Positions 48,213 through 60,697 of a stretch of 64,000 nt of DNA are shown piece after piece. Source of the DNA: Gigaspora margarita (lineage: Eukaryota; Glomeromycota; Glomeromycetes; Diversisporales; Gigasporaceae); the NCBI GenBank assembly GCA_009809945.1, contig WTPW01000606.1:173028-237027 (forward strand), given 5' to 3'. The first letter of the stretch is position 1, and each line of letters opens with the position of its first letter. A program made the position numbers and the translations under genes. The notes below the pieces were generated by a model. That model was not told where the DNA came from. It searched no databases and was given only the letters and a program-made list of their open reading frames with translations.

Positions 48213-48620
48213 ATTTATTGCACGGGTCTTATGTGACAGCCCGCGCTTTTTCATTTACTTATTGGCACGGGATTGTTACATCAGACACCGTGCAATAAAA
48301 ATTTTATTATATGGGTATATTGAGTAACCTAGATACACACACGGGCTAAAATCTAAATCCCGTGCCTTCAGCATAGGGTTAGAGGCATGGGATGCTCCTG
48401 GGGCACAGAGATGGTAAATGACCTTCAAATGCCCTTCAAATGACCCCAAATGACCTCAAATGACCCAATTTTATTATGAATTTTAGTCTGAAATGACTTA
48501 GGTCATTTGAAAAAAATCTAGAAAGCCCAAAAAATTTGCCGTGCCTCCAACCCTACTTCAGCAGGAATATGAATCCGTGTGCAACTAGGTTATTCACTAT
48601 ATACACACAATAACTATAAA
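48213..48620 (+). repeat. CACGGG double-hairpin repeat, copy 3, interrupted by an AATGACC fragment
   Basis: Same order of words as the 20.3-kb copy: 'ttattgcacgggtcttatgt', 'cacgggattgtta', 'caccgtgcaataa', 'acacacacggg', 'cccgtgccttc'. At about 48410-48545 a piece starting 'agatggtaaatgacc' from the 16.5-kb element family interrupts the second hairpin; the remainder ('gaatccgtgtgcaactagg', 'ttattcac') follows. Starts about 130 bp after the kinase-Sel1 stop. Confidence 0.75.
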
Positions 48621-49910
48621 ATATTGTCTTAAAGTGTTATCACTTTTTATCGTTGTTAGCATTATATGGTGATTCAAAGAATATTATAATTATGCTAAGA
48701 TATTTGAGTTATAAGTGAAGCTGATCCACCCAAATTTAATGAAAATAAGTTTATTTTTTTTAATATTTTATAATTTCCTGTGACTTGTTGCCTTTAAAAT
48801 ATATGATTAAATTTACTCAAAGAATTGATTTAGATTTTGGTTTAACGCGCTTAAATTTCTTCGATCCATTTTGTTAATTCAGTCATGCACTAACTTTAAA
48901 TCTCGCATAGTAACGGAATTTCTATCCAATATCTTTATCATTAAAAAATCTGAACGAAAATTATGATGATAATTATATCCAAACTACCTATTCGCCTAAG
49001 AGTTATTCTTGCATATACAACGGGGACACCTAAAACCATATATTGGCGTCGCATTTTTGAATCTACCCAAAAAGACGCTCGTTGCTCACCCACAAAAAAT
49101 TTTCTGGTCATGTGGTGTGGCATCAAATCAATGCAGTCAAAGCATTTCAAATTTTATAATTTGTTTTTTTTTGATCTAGCAAAGATTTCTCAGTAAAGAG
49201 TTGATTAAACTCGGTAAATTTTTTTAGGAGAATTTACACATCGGGACCCAAATTTGAAAATAATTATGAATGAGGACCCAACTTAAAAATATTTATTTAT
49301 AAAGGTCTAATTTTTGAAAACATTACAAATACAGACCCTAATGTAATCATGGGATCATTTCGGCATAATATTGCAATGAGAAATTGTGGTTAAAGAAATA
49401 ATAAACTGCTTTCTACTTTTATTCGTAATAAGCATTTATATTATTTATTGAACATTTCTAAATACCATCCGGGATGATATTATTAAATACCATCCCTAGC
49501 ATAGGTCGCATTATCATTGCATCACAAGATCATTGATCTGCATAAATTAACCAATTACATCGCATACGTAACAACCAGAATTTAAAATGCCAGTCAAAAA
49601 ACTTTGACAGACCACGGGAAATGATAACCATAGGATTTTTCGATATTAGTATGTATGGCGCAGTTTAACATAGTCAATAATATTTATATAATTGAAAAGA
49701 TATTATTCGTTATCCTTTGCTTCGCAAAGGAAAGTTTATGCTTCTGCCACAGCTGTCGCCTCCGCTATAGCATTTTTACTTTACTAAAGCATAGGAAAAA
49801 GACATTTAATCGCTTTACCCTAACCCAGAAAGTGATATAGTGATTAAGAATTTTGACTTCTTGAACCTAACCCGAACCCTAACCCAAACTCTAACCCGAA
49901 CCTTAATCAT
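48621..49910. other. Intergenic stretch with a probable dispersed-repeat coding fragment
   Basis: The minus frame 48941-49150 contains RKFFVGEQRASFWVDSKMRR and looks like a fragment of a dispersed repeat rather than a whole gene; the plus frame over it is its shadow. The rest (49200-49910) has no gene. Short 'cgaaccctaaccc' words near 49870 lead into the minisatellite that follows. Confidence 0.4.
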
Positions 49911-50480
49911 CCTAACTACGATGAACCAATGAAATTACAAGCACCAATGAAACTGAATGCCAAGGCGAAATCACAAGACTATAAATACAAGTATCACACA
50001 ACACTGAAACCACAGCGAAATCACAAGCACTAGCGATACCAAAAACCATGCTAGAATTACTAGCAACAATGCATTTGAAAACCAAGGATCACAAATGACA
50101 AAAGAGCTACAATGAAACCACAAACACCTAACTACAGCAAAATTACAAGCACCATGCACTTGAAGCCAAGTCAAATTCACAAGCACCAACACAAAGCACC
50201 AACAATAAAAAAAGCTACAGTAATCTGTAAGTACTAATGACATCAAAACCATAGTGAGATCACAAACCTCAACGACACTAAAGCCACGGCAAAATTTACA
50301 AGCACCAAATGATACCGAAAACTATGACAAAATTACAACCTCCAAAGATACTAAAAGCCATAGCAAAATCACAAGCGCCAACAAAAGCAAAAACCATAGC
50401 AAAATCTCAAGCACCAATGAAAATGAAAACCATAAAGAAATTACAATACCAATGACACTAAAAGCCATAACACCAATAAT
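49911..50480. repeat. Degenerate ~36-bp minisatellite
   Basis: About 15 diverged units with words 'aaattacaagcaccaatga' and 'actaaaaccatagc'. The period is near 36-37 bp. Frames on either strand stay open over parts (76 codons plus, 93 codons minus), as expected of a period near a multiple of three; the composition argues against a gene. The strand is strikingly purine/C-rich (few T) compared with its surroundings. Confidence 0.7.
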
Positions 50481-50674
50481 ATAAAATTCACAGGTTTTGA
50501 CGTTGACTCCTATGACGATTCCAATAGCAATAATTTTATTAGCTGTTATATAAAAAATAAATAAAGTAGATATATGTACGTAAGTAAACTAAAAAAATAA
50601 TAATAGAAAATAAAAAAAATAAACAATCAATTATCATTGATTATTGATTAGTTATATATTAAATAATCATGGAA

Positions 50675-52725
50675 TGGTGTTTAGTGAGTGCTGTTACTTA
50701 TAAATCAAATGAGTTGACTCACCTAATTTAATATATAAATTTATGCATCAAAATCATTTAAATTAAATTTAGTTAAAAATATATATATAAACCTTTCTTT
50801 AAATTTTAAATATATATTCTTTAGTATTTAATAATATTTAATTTAAAGTTTTAGTTCTTAACTCCAAGTAATTCAATGATAATCTTCCTTTAAAGTTGAT
50901 CAATTCTTTACTAAGTTCTTTAAATCAAATGACTGACACACCCCAAGCAATAATATAATTGGCTAAAGTAATCTTCTAAAAATATAAAAGATACTATTAA
51001 GTAAAGGCTTCTTGTTTTCTAATTGAAAGTTAAAGAGGAGGTTCTTCTGATTCTAATGGTAGTTAAATCATCAAAATCGGCCCAGTGGATCCCAAGATAC
51101 TTGGGATCAAAGAAGAGAACATAAGGATCGGCAAATTCACTGTCACACAAACTATTCATTTTTTTTATATACGTTTTGAAAAGTTTTTTTAGCATAGTGA
51201 AAAATTTTACTAAGAAAATAATAAATCTCGTCTTAAGAAACTAGCATTTTTTTGAGCCAAAGAACAAGTTTACTTAAGAACCCAAAGTCAATTGTGATAA
51301 TAAAATGTTACGCAAATCACGATTATTCATTTGACGGCTTTTTTCTAATTTAATATTTGTTTCTCTTTATATACGTTTTGAAAAGTTTTTTTATCATAGT
51401 GAAAAATTTTACTAAGAAAATAATAAAATATATCTTAAGAAACTAGCATTTTTTTTTGAGCCAAAGAACAACTTTACTTAAGAGCCCAAGGTTGATTCTA
51501 ATTTCCTATAATGTTATGTGTAACAGTGAATTTGCCAATCCTTATGTTCTTTTATTTGATCCCAAGTATCTTGGGATCCACTAGGCCGATTTTGATGATT
51601 TAACTACCATTAGAATCAGAAAAGTGAGCTCTACAACTTTTAACTAGGAGCCAAAGAAGGTTTACTTATTAATTTTTAGGGTTAGGGTTATGGTTAATGT
51701 TAATATAGTGCTAGAAGCCTATACTCAACACGTTTCAATTTTTAAATCACTATAGTTTTTTGTACAAGAGGTTTTTTAAAAAACTGACCAGTAACTTTAT
51801 AAAGGAATATTAGTTCTATAACTATGCCAAATATTTTTTTTGAAAACCTTCTGTATAAAAAGTTAATGCATTTTAAAGATTACTATTGTTTTATATTTAA
51901 TTACTATGTGTTTCAATTTTAATTAACTTTAAAGTACTATAACTTTTTATAAAGGCAACATTTTAAAAATCTGACTGGTAACTTTGTTCGCTATAATAAG
52001 CTCTACAAGTTTGCCAAATAGCTTTTAAAAATATTGTCTCTATAAAAAGATGATACATTTCAAAGTTACCCTATTTTATTGTCTAGTATAGGCTTCCAGC
52101 ACCATAGTTATATTATTGCTTTAACTTTACAAGTACTTTACAGGGGTTGTAAAGATAAAAAATACATCAACTTGAAAGGAAGATTATCTTTTAATTACTT
52201 TGAGTTAAGAGCTAAAACTTTAAATTAAAGATTATTAAATACTAAAGAATATATCAGATATATTTAAAATTTAAAGAAAGGTATATATATATATTTTTAA
52301 ATAAATTTAATTTAAATGATTTTTTTGCATAAATTTATATATAAAATTAGGTGTGTCAACTCATTTGATTTATAAGTAACAGCATTTGAAACCCTGTAAA
52401 AGGACATGTCCTGTGACTGATATTATTGCTTTAACTTTACAGGGGTTGTAAAGATAAAAAATACATCAACTTGAAAGGAAGATTATCTTTGAATTACTTG
52501 GAGTTAAGAACTAAAATTTAAATTAAAGATTATTAAATACTAAAGAATATATCAGATATATTTAAAATTTAAAGAAAGGTATATATATATATTTTTAACT
52601 AAATTTAATTTAAATGATTTTTTTGCATAAATTTATATATAAAATTAGGTGTGTCAACTTATTGATTTATAAGTAACAGCATTTGAAACCCCTGTAAAAG
52701 GACATGTCCTGTGACCGCTAATTAC
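50675..52725. repeat. Foldback/duplication complex
   Basis: 50683-50910 is inverted relative to two direct copies at about 52150-52390 and 52455-52690 (words 'aaatttaatttaaatgat', 'ggtgtgtcaactcatttg', 'gaaaggaagattatctt'). The two direct copies form a ~305-bp tandem duplication. Inside, an inverted pair lies at about 51050-51150 and 51520-51625, each containing the near-palindrome 'gatcccaagatacttgggatc'-type core (first copy at about 51089-51110). A further direct duplication around 'tacgttttgaaaagtttttt' is at 51169 and 51369. No gene in it. Confidence 0.75.
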
Positions 52726-53888
52726 TAATGTGATGTCCTCACACTGCCATTATAGCCATTGTCCGAAAGGTGGGAAGGGTGGGATGATAGAGCCAGCCTT
52801 CACTACAAGGCGAGCGATAGAGAAAAGAAAGATAAATTTCTTAACTTAACAAAACACCTTAATATCTTTTCCTTTTTTCGTCTTATCATAGTATGTAATC
52901 CGATTTCAACAATCATATGCAATTACAACATACACCAGAAAATACCTGCATCAAACAAGTTACCATAACGACCACAACGATAACTATCAAAAATCCATAA
53001 AAGGCTAATTCAACAAATTGAACATGTGATCTAATAAAGTCATCTGATCTCGCAATAATGATCGCCCTGTCACTTTGTTGACAGGCTTCTCATATTCTTC
53101 TCTTTATTCTCTTTTAACAAGCTAGCATGACAATAGCTAAACTTATTTGATTCGATATTTGTTGTAATGCCAAATAGAATTTGGTGATCATATATATTTA
53201 TCTATCCCCGAAAGCTATAATTTAAACCCACTTCTGAAGATAATAAAGGTACATTTTAATGAACTTCAGCGCAATATACTTCTAAAGATATATTTATTCC
53301 TGAATTATAACTTAGAAATTTTTGTTAATTAGCAAATGTTTGAGATTTAAGTTTATCATTATCATTATTATTAGTTTCCGTAAATTGATTAGTAATCGAT
53401 GTTATGTTTTCTGAGTCTTCATATTTTATTATTCTCGCTCGGATTTCTTTTTAACAATATGTAGATACATGATGGGAGTAGTGCTCCACTCCACTATTTT
53501 CTCTTCTGCTATTGCATATTGTGCTCACAATTTTATGTTCACGTGACAAAGCATGAAAGAGGATCGAAAGTACGAACCACGCGTGGCGCATTCTAATTTC
53601 AATTTTATTTTCAATTTTATTTTATTTTTATTTTTATTTATTTTATTTTATTTTTTTTTTTGCAAGTTTGGGCCCACGCTATGGTATGGCGCATTCAACT
53701 GCTACTCATGATAATGAGGGTATAAAGTGCAATAATTTACACCAACATGCATTTTATAATCGCATGCATATCTATCATTTCTATTATATAAGCCACAGTC
53801 GAGGTGATTCTCGTGATAATAACAGTGACTAAGGTCAACGCATAGGGTTATTATTCTTTAATTTAGACAATTTATTTTTTAATACATT
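52726..53888. other. Intergenic stretch, no confident gene
   Basis: A 69-codon plus frame (52759-52968) begins MSERWEGWDDRASLHYKASD; it looks like a dispersed-repeat fragment and has no domain. 53596-53665 is a TTTTA-rich simple repeat. Nothing else recognised. Confidence 0.4.
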
Positions 53889-54546
53889 TCACTTGAAATT
53901 CTTAGTATACAATTCCCGATCATTATTTGTTGATTTTTCAATATTTAAATGTATTTGATCTTTAGGTAACTGTTGGCATTCAATTGGAAACCAACATTTA
54001 AATGTTGTTCCTCTGTTTACTACAGAATTCACAGTAATGAAGTGTAATAAGTTCTTTGACAAGAGAGATCCCTAAACCAGTACCTTTATGACTGCTTGAA
54101 TTCGGAAATTCTATACAATAAAAACGTTGAAAATATTTGGAAGGGAGACTTCTGAAATACCAACACTAAATTAAAAAAAAAAACTAACCCAAATTTTGGA
54201 ATAATATGCAATATAATTATACCTTTGCATGGAATGTTATTAACTTGTATCTGATGCTTCAAGAACTATCATTTTTTACTGTCAGTATGGTCAAGATATA
54301 AACGAACACTTACTTGTCCTTTCCAAGTATTCGTAAATGCATTTGAACCTTTAACAATCAAATAACTTTGCACAATAAAACTCTGCCTTTTAATGAAAAG
54401 ACTTTATAAAATATATTTTTTTAACAAATTAAAAAAAATTACAAAGATTAAATACAATTGTTTCATGCATATTAAGATTTAAATAAAATCCATCTCCCAC
54501 AGCTTGATCAAATTCCACAGAATATGGAATATAATATAGTTCAAAC

Positions 54547-54706
54547 TAGGGATTGGAACCGCCTAAAATTTTTCTTAATCGTTTAATCGTTTAACCGTTT
54601 AATCGTTTAATTGGGCCGGCATTAAAATAATTCCGGCCCACGACCAACATAATTCTGCCTGGAACTATAGTGCAATTTATAAACGGTTAAACGGTTCCAA
54701 TCCCTA
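54547..54706. mobile_element. hAT-like MITE (160 bp), 8-bp TSD, inside the histidine kinase
   Basis: Starts 'tagggattggaaccg' and ends with the exact complement 'cggttccaatccct' + 'a'. It is flanked by an 8-bp repeat 'gttcaaac' at 54539-54546 and 54707-54714. The interior repeats 'gtttaatc' and has a GC-richer 'gggccggc' patch. Removing it joins the two flanks of the decayed kinase frame. Confidence 0.92.
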
Positions 54707-55108
54707 GTTCAAACCTAATGTTTTGGCCATATTTACAAAATCTAAAGTTAATTCACGAGTAAGCATAATTATATTAATTTTACGGTATATTGCATCAGAT
54801 TGACCATATTCTATATTTGAAAACTATAAGATAAATATTTTTCCGATAATAAGTTTAAATAATCTACAAGAGTTATATCTCAATGTTTAGATGTGGCATC
54901 ATCGGTACCTTTTGCGAATTTGCATTGATTAAGGTTAATGGTGCTACATTAGTGAATGAATGGTTTGAGTTAGTATGTGTAACAACTTTTAAAAGAATAG
55001 TTTATAATATGGCATTACTTTTCAGTTCATGATTAATGCCTTGAAAAAATATGACCTTAATCAGCTAATAATTTAGGTTGCAACTTTTTTTCTCCTATGT
55101 AGTAAATA

Positions 55109-56731
55109 CATTGGCGATCATAAATAATGCAACAAAAAAATTTTGTTGGTTAAATCGCATTATTTCACGCAATTCTGGGTGTATCCTTTTGTTTTTTTTT
55201 TTATTTTATTCGTAAATAGTATAGCATTCACATAAAAAAATCTTAGAAAGTATTAATAAAGTAAATTTTTCACGAGCACGAGCTTTATTTAAAATTACGT
55301 GTTGCATTACTTTTGCTCGTTTTTAACACAACACGAACATAAAACAAAAAAAAATTTTTTTACATATAAAAAAAAATTTTTTTTCTATTTTAATATTTTA
55401 TGGCCGCCACAACATGGTGCATCCACCTTTTGCCTTGATAGCTCCACAAACTTGTTCTGGCATTGGGATGGATCGGATGATACGAGTTCTCATTTTGATT
55501 TTTAACTAGGCCACCTAAATCTTGCATTGGGGATCTTTTTCACTTGAAATTTACCAAAGATGTCTCCAAGCCAATGGTCAATCTTGACCTACAAATATTT
55601 AAAAGATTTGAGTTTAGAAGTTGGGGATAGCAATTAAAAATCTTTGCCTAATTATTTCTAAGCTAATGATTTGTAACCGTCGTGTTATATTTGTCATCAT
55701 TATCTTACTACAAAATTATTTTTTTTAAATAGCAAATTCGTGATCTCTAATAATATCTATAAAATATTAATAAAAAATCTGTTAGTTTAATTCAATATTC
55801 ATCNCATAATTGACTTTTGTAAAGCCTATTAATACCACGAAATATAATATAGTGCTATATCCTCACGAATCTATCCCAAATCTTTAATGTAAAAGCAAAT
55901 TAATAATTTCTCAAGGTGCTTTCTACNGTATAATTTACTATCCAACTCAAAATTTCAAATTTTACCTTTTCAAACCAAATTACCTTAGACCAGTACTTAA
56001 TAGACCGATTTTTCATATTCAAGCCAATGTTTTTGTCAACATCCATACGGGTAGAGCTTTTTTTTACTTAACCTCTAGTACTAAACCATAGTTTCTAAGT
56101 CTATGAAAAATAATATAACCCAAATTATTAAATACCTTTCGTTTTTTTGATAAAACCGTACTTCAACGGCAATTAAATGGTAAAGATAGGTGGCTCAATT
56201 TAAAATCGTCNCTTGGGTTGGCTCATTGCTGACAGGTAAACGACAAACCTTCACTGATTTTTCACAAACACGATANCTCAACCACTTTTATTGGTGTAAA
56301 GNGCCGGGAAGGAACTAAATTTTATGTGTCCAGCTTACCACCCTTGTGGTACACTGGTTTTGCAGCAACGAAGAAACTAGGCTCTCTTTTGAGTTATAAA
56401 TTGTGCATATTTTTTTTGGTTTGAAGTTCTATTGTAACACAAGAATGCAAATAAGATAATAGATTTACCGGTCACGTGTTCCTTCGTTGTACAATGGTCA
56501 TCATCTGATCATTGTAAAAAACGATCAAAAATAATGCAACACGTGATTTGTGATACATGCACGCTTATCTTTACATTGGCAATAATAATGACTATTAAAA
56601 TTTTAATATCGAATAAAGGTACCATTGATAAGTAAAATAAAAAAAAAACAAAAGGATACACCCAGAATTGCGTGAAATAATGCGATTTAACCAACAAAAA
56701 TTTTTTGTTACATTATTTATGATCGCCAGTG
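55109..56731 (-). mobile_element. Tc1/mariner-type transposon (1,623 bp), degenerate
   Basis: Flanked by TA on both sides (55107-55108, 56732-56733). Terminal inverted repeats of about 100 bp ('cattggcgatcataaataat' left, 'attatttatgatcgccagtg' right), followed about 170-200 bp in by a second inverted pair around 'acgtgttgcatta', an arrangement like the IR/DR ends of Tc1 relatives. On the minus strand 55426-55495 ends IIRSIPMPEQVCGAIKAKGG plus a short tail and stop, the usual end of a Tc1 transposase. The rest of the transposase is unreadable (stops, frameshifts; five N bases), so the copy is dead. It splits the histidine kinase pseudogene. Confidence 0.85.
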
Positions 56732-58234
56732 TATGTATGAGTTCATGATTAACTAGAAGTGTTATAATATATTAATAAGTTATGCTGTATAACAAAAAGA
56801 AAATTAATCATATGAATTCTTGCATACATTTAGAAATTCTATATTCTGCTTCTGCTCATCAATCATGCGACATCGATTAACACCACAAACCAATACAACA
56901 GACAAAGCAATATCGACTCCAAGTTGAATTCTCATCAAAAAGATTATAGCTTGCTTTTATCTTATAAAATAATTTTTACATAAACACCATCTTTCATTAC
57001 GAGATGAAATGCCAAGAATCATTCAAAGAATGAATAAGTAGCATTAACATTTTTAGTTCTATACAATCGATTAATTTGTGAGTTTCAGGAAAATAATTAA
57101 GAAATAACCTTTTATATTTAATATATTCATCGAAGGATGTAGAAATCAGACGAGCAATCAAGGATCCAGAAACATTATGATCTAATTTATGTTTAACAAA
57201 ATAAATTAATGCATAAAGAATATCAACATTATCATTATCCCTTAATATATTCTTCATAATTTCGTAGGCACTTTCTAAGGATTTAGCATCTATAAAAAGT
57301 ATTATGTCAAGGAAAGCATATTAACATATAACATATAAAATTCAACAATAATAATATCATAACACACATAATATTATTTTTATGAGTATTAACTTGAAAT
57401 GTGATAACTAAATTCACCAAGTATTTTTAATCTTCGAGTATTCAAAAATTTTTGAGTAATTTCTTGTACAGCATTAAATATATCCAAGAATGAGCCATCA
57501 GATTCAAAAATTGGACTCAATACTTAGTTAAAATATACCTCTTTAGATGAATATTTTAATTAATTTATAATTTTTAAACAACTCTTACCTGTAGATATAT
57601 ACTATATATATTAATTACATTTTCAAAAAAAGTTTAATATTACAAATAAAATGATTCTTTAAATTAATATTTACCTTTCAAATATTTTAATAGGATTATT
57701 ATATATTTCATGCTAAACTATTTTAACTTGTTTATCTATTGCTATTTAATAAAAAGTATAATAAGTTGACAAAGTTTCTAATAAACATATAAATATATAG
57801 AGAGAAATTATGCAATTAATCATATGAATGTTTTGCCTTTTATATTGGTCGATATGCTATGTAAGTAAAGTAAAAATATGATTAATTATTTAAAGATAAT
57901 CAAAGAACTAAACAGGTAAACTTTAAATTGTTTACTTTGATTATATATTAAAATCCATTTGGAACCGATGTATAAACAGAAAGGGAATGCAGATTGAAGG
58001 CATACATTCAAACATTAACATAATTTAGAGTATAAAATAAGGGTTCGCCTTCTTATAAAAAATATATTGATATTTCTAAGTTGTTTTGTAAATTACCACA
58101 ATATTTTTGAACGCAGGATTCCATGAGTCCATAGGATCATGCAAAGTCGGCCAGTTATAATTGCAAACTAAATCGATAATGTTTAAATCATTATTCTCGG
58201 TATTACCACTATTATAAGTTAAAGATGGTGACAT

Positions 58235-60697
58235 ATGAATAATAGGTCAATAAACATTGATCAGAATTAATTGGTATTGATTTAAAAATAATGTATATAT
58301 ATGTACTGTTTATTTAGAAAATAATTATTTAAATGTAACTTTCTGGGTCTGTGACTATCACTAAAAGAAAACTTATATATTTAAATGTAAAGTTTTTACA
58401 CAAATTACAAATTACTCACGATAAAGAAAAAATTCATATTATTAAAAAGGAAGTTATTCCGATTATTCTGAATCAGATGTTTCGTTCATTCTAAAATCTG
58501 CACGCCTTTGTATTAAAAAGAAAATCATATTTATATGCAGGAATTCCTTCGAGACTCTCATATACTTTTCTTCATATCAATGTGTATATAATTGAATGTT
58601 TTGCAAAAGGTTTCATTAATGCTACTATACTTGAGAGTTAATTAATTCCTGTTGAAATTTTATACAAATGCAGTGTTCAGGAAATTATGAAATTTTGAAA
58701 AATGATTATTTCAAAATTCATTTCTGTCTGGTTATACTATATTAAAATTTTTATCTTTTAATCGACGCGTCATAAACTTAATTATAATTTCAAATAAGTT
58801 CCTTATTTCAAATTAAAATTAAATGACAGATTATATAATTTTATGTAACAACAATTAGCTTATATAAATACGTATGTATCTTAAATTTTATTAGACTTAT
58901 CACATACCAACGATTTAATTAAATACCCTAGTATACCCTAAAAAAAGTTACATAACTTAATTTAAATTTTTCCGGACGGAAGTTCCATTCACAAAATTAC
59001 AAGTTTATAAAGGTATTTCATACAATCGCTTTACTTAAATATTAAATTCTTTTTTGAATTCGAATAAGTTTTTCATACATATATATCAATTTTTCCAATT
59101 ATACTAAATTTTTACAAAATATATCCATCTACTAATGATTATATAAGCTATTCTGACAAATTGTTCTCTCAATAATTTATTACATTAACTATAATCAAAA
59201 AAAAAAAAAGCCACGTAATATTATTTCCAATAAAATGTATTTTATTTCTTCCTTCTATGTTAGATTTTTTTTTTTACATTCTCATACCCTTTTAGATCAT
59301 TAATGATCGTTATTTGATATTTCTTTAACCAATTTCTCTGTCGAGAAAGCTCAGACGACTTGGAAATCAAAGCATTTGTCTATATTAAACAATATTAATA
59401 TTTTTTGTATAGCATTAAAATTATTAAATCGTAAATGGAATAGTATTTATGTATACCGTAATATTTTTGAAAACCATTCACAATCACAACTGCATTTTTA
59501 TATTGCTAGAATTTACTTCTTCATATCTTATAATCACTATCTGAAATTGGATTCACATTTTTACACCGTAAATTTGAAAAATCATTATTGTCATTTTTAA
59601 TAAGATTCCAAATCGGTTGAAAATAAAGGAATATATTTTATTTCGACATACCTGCAATTGAAGTTTCTATTTAATATAATATACGTAATAAAGTCAAATT
59701 ACAATAAAATAAATTCATACATTATGAAAAAAATCACGGCTCATGTGTGACAAGATGTTGCATATAAAAAATTTACTTTTAAAATGAAGTGCATGAACAA
59801 TACCAGCGATTAAAAGAAAATCTAATATAACCCTCTAACTTCAATTTCCGGTATTGATATCACATAATTGTAGATAACTTATGTTAGATCACTTTAAAGT
59901 TTAGAATTTTCTTTTGTATTAATTTTCGGTATTGAAATCACATAATCGTAGTTAGATCACTTTAAAGTTTAGAATTTTCTTTGTATTAAAATGTTTATTT
60001 CATTTCCTTTTATATTATTGTTTTGGATTTTTTTTTTTTTAGTTCTACGAACTTATTGCAACTTTTTTTGTAAAATAATCTCTGATTTTTTTTTAAATGA
60101 TCAGCAATCTTCACAATGCTTTAATGATTCATTTGACATTGTATAATTAATAAATGAGCATTTGAACGAAAAGCGATAGAATTATTTTGATTAAATTGCC
60201 TATTAGTAAATATGTAATAGATAAGTCATTGTATTAATGATTATTAGTAAATATGTATAAAATAAAAATCGTCATCATTGCTACTATTTAATTAAAGCTG
60301 TATTTTAAATCTAAGCTCAGTTAAGTAACTTTTTTTTATGGAAATATTATGTTCGTGGTAACGAGTCGCTCGCTGAGTTTTAATTTGAATAAACATGTTT
60401 GATGAAAGAAATAACAAAAAGAAATTTTTTTTTGATCATATGAATTTGTCAAATAACTACACCTTTTATTACAAACTAAAGTTAAAATCTTGAGTACAAT
60501 GTTTAAATTTAAAACGTTGTTTTTTTATTTTTTATTCTTTATTATCAATTAAAATATCGATTAAAATCTCGATTACAATGCTTAAATTTAAAAAAAAATT
60601 GGTCTTTACAATTTTTATTCTTTATTATCAATTAAAATCTCGAGTACATATATTTAAAATTAACTAAATAATATATTTGTTGCAAAAAATCTTAATG
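58235..60697. other. Intergenic stretch, no confident gene
   Basis: On the minus strand 58464-58520 reads as a possible C-terminus (RRADFRMNETSDSE, stop) but no upstream exon could be linked. The 74-codon plus frame 59376-59600 has no family feature. 59850-59990 has an imperfect direct duplication around 'cactttaaagtttagaattt'. 60480-60660 has a diverged tandem repeat around 'ttattatcaattaaaatctc'. Confidence 0.4.

Larger units (their letters stand above)
53889..58234 (-). pseudogene. Hybrid-type sensor histidine kinase, decayed and split by two transposons
   Basis: Read on the minus strand. The N-terminal part splices coherently: 58097-58234, 57675-57712, 57394-57515, 56997-57289. It gives a PAS-like start (WPTLHDPMDSWNPAF), then NAVQEITQKFLNTRRLK, then a GAF-like domain (SLESAYEIMKNILRDND, YALIYFVKHKL) ending in a premature stop. 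A further GAF piece (VLVCGVNRCRMIDEQ) is at 56804-56935. A Tc1/mariner element then occupies 55109-56731. Beyond it come dimerisation-region remains (around 54720-55050, no clear H-box histidine), a hAT-like MITE (54547-54706), and the ATPase region: EFDQAVGDGFYL, HETIVFNLC, NTWKGQVSVRLYLDH, VGISEVSLPNIF, HKGTGLGISLVKELIT, TFKCWFPIE. Frameshifts and stops break the latter. No receiver domain is seen. A truncated ~196-residue protein could still be made from the 5' part. Confidence 0.8.

Noticed and set aside
55299..55505. 68-codon plus-strand frame
   Set aside because: Lies opposite the end of the Tc1 transposase remnant; the minus strand carries the recognisable sequence.
56997..57257. Independent small hypothetical gene of 86 codons on the minus strand
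   Set aside because: Splices in phase to upstream exons and matches the GAF region of hybrid histidine kinases, so it is part of the pseudogene at 53889-58234.
58464..58520. Possible C-terminal exon (RRADFRMNETSDSE then stop) on the minus strand
   Set aside because: No upstream exon could be joined; too short to support a gene.
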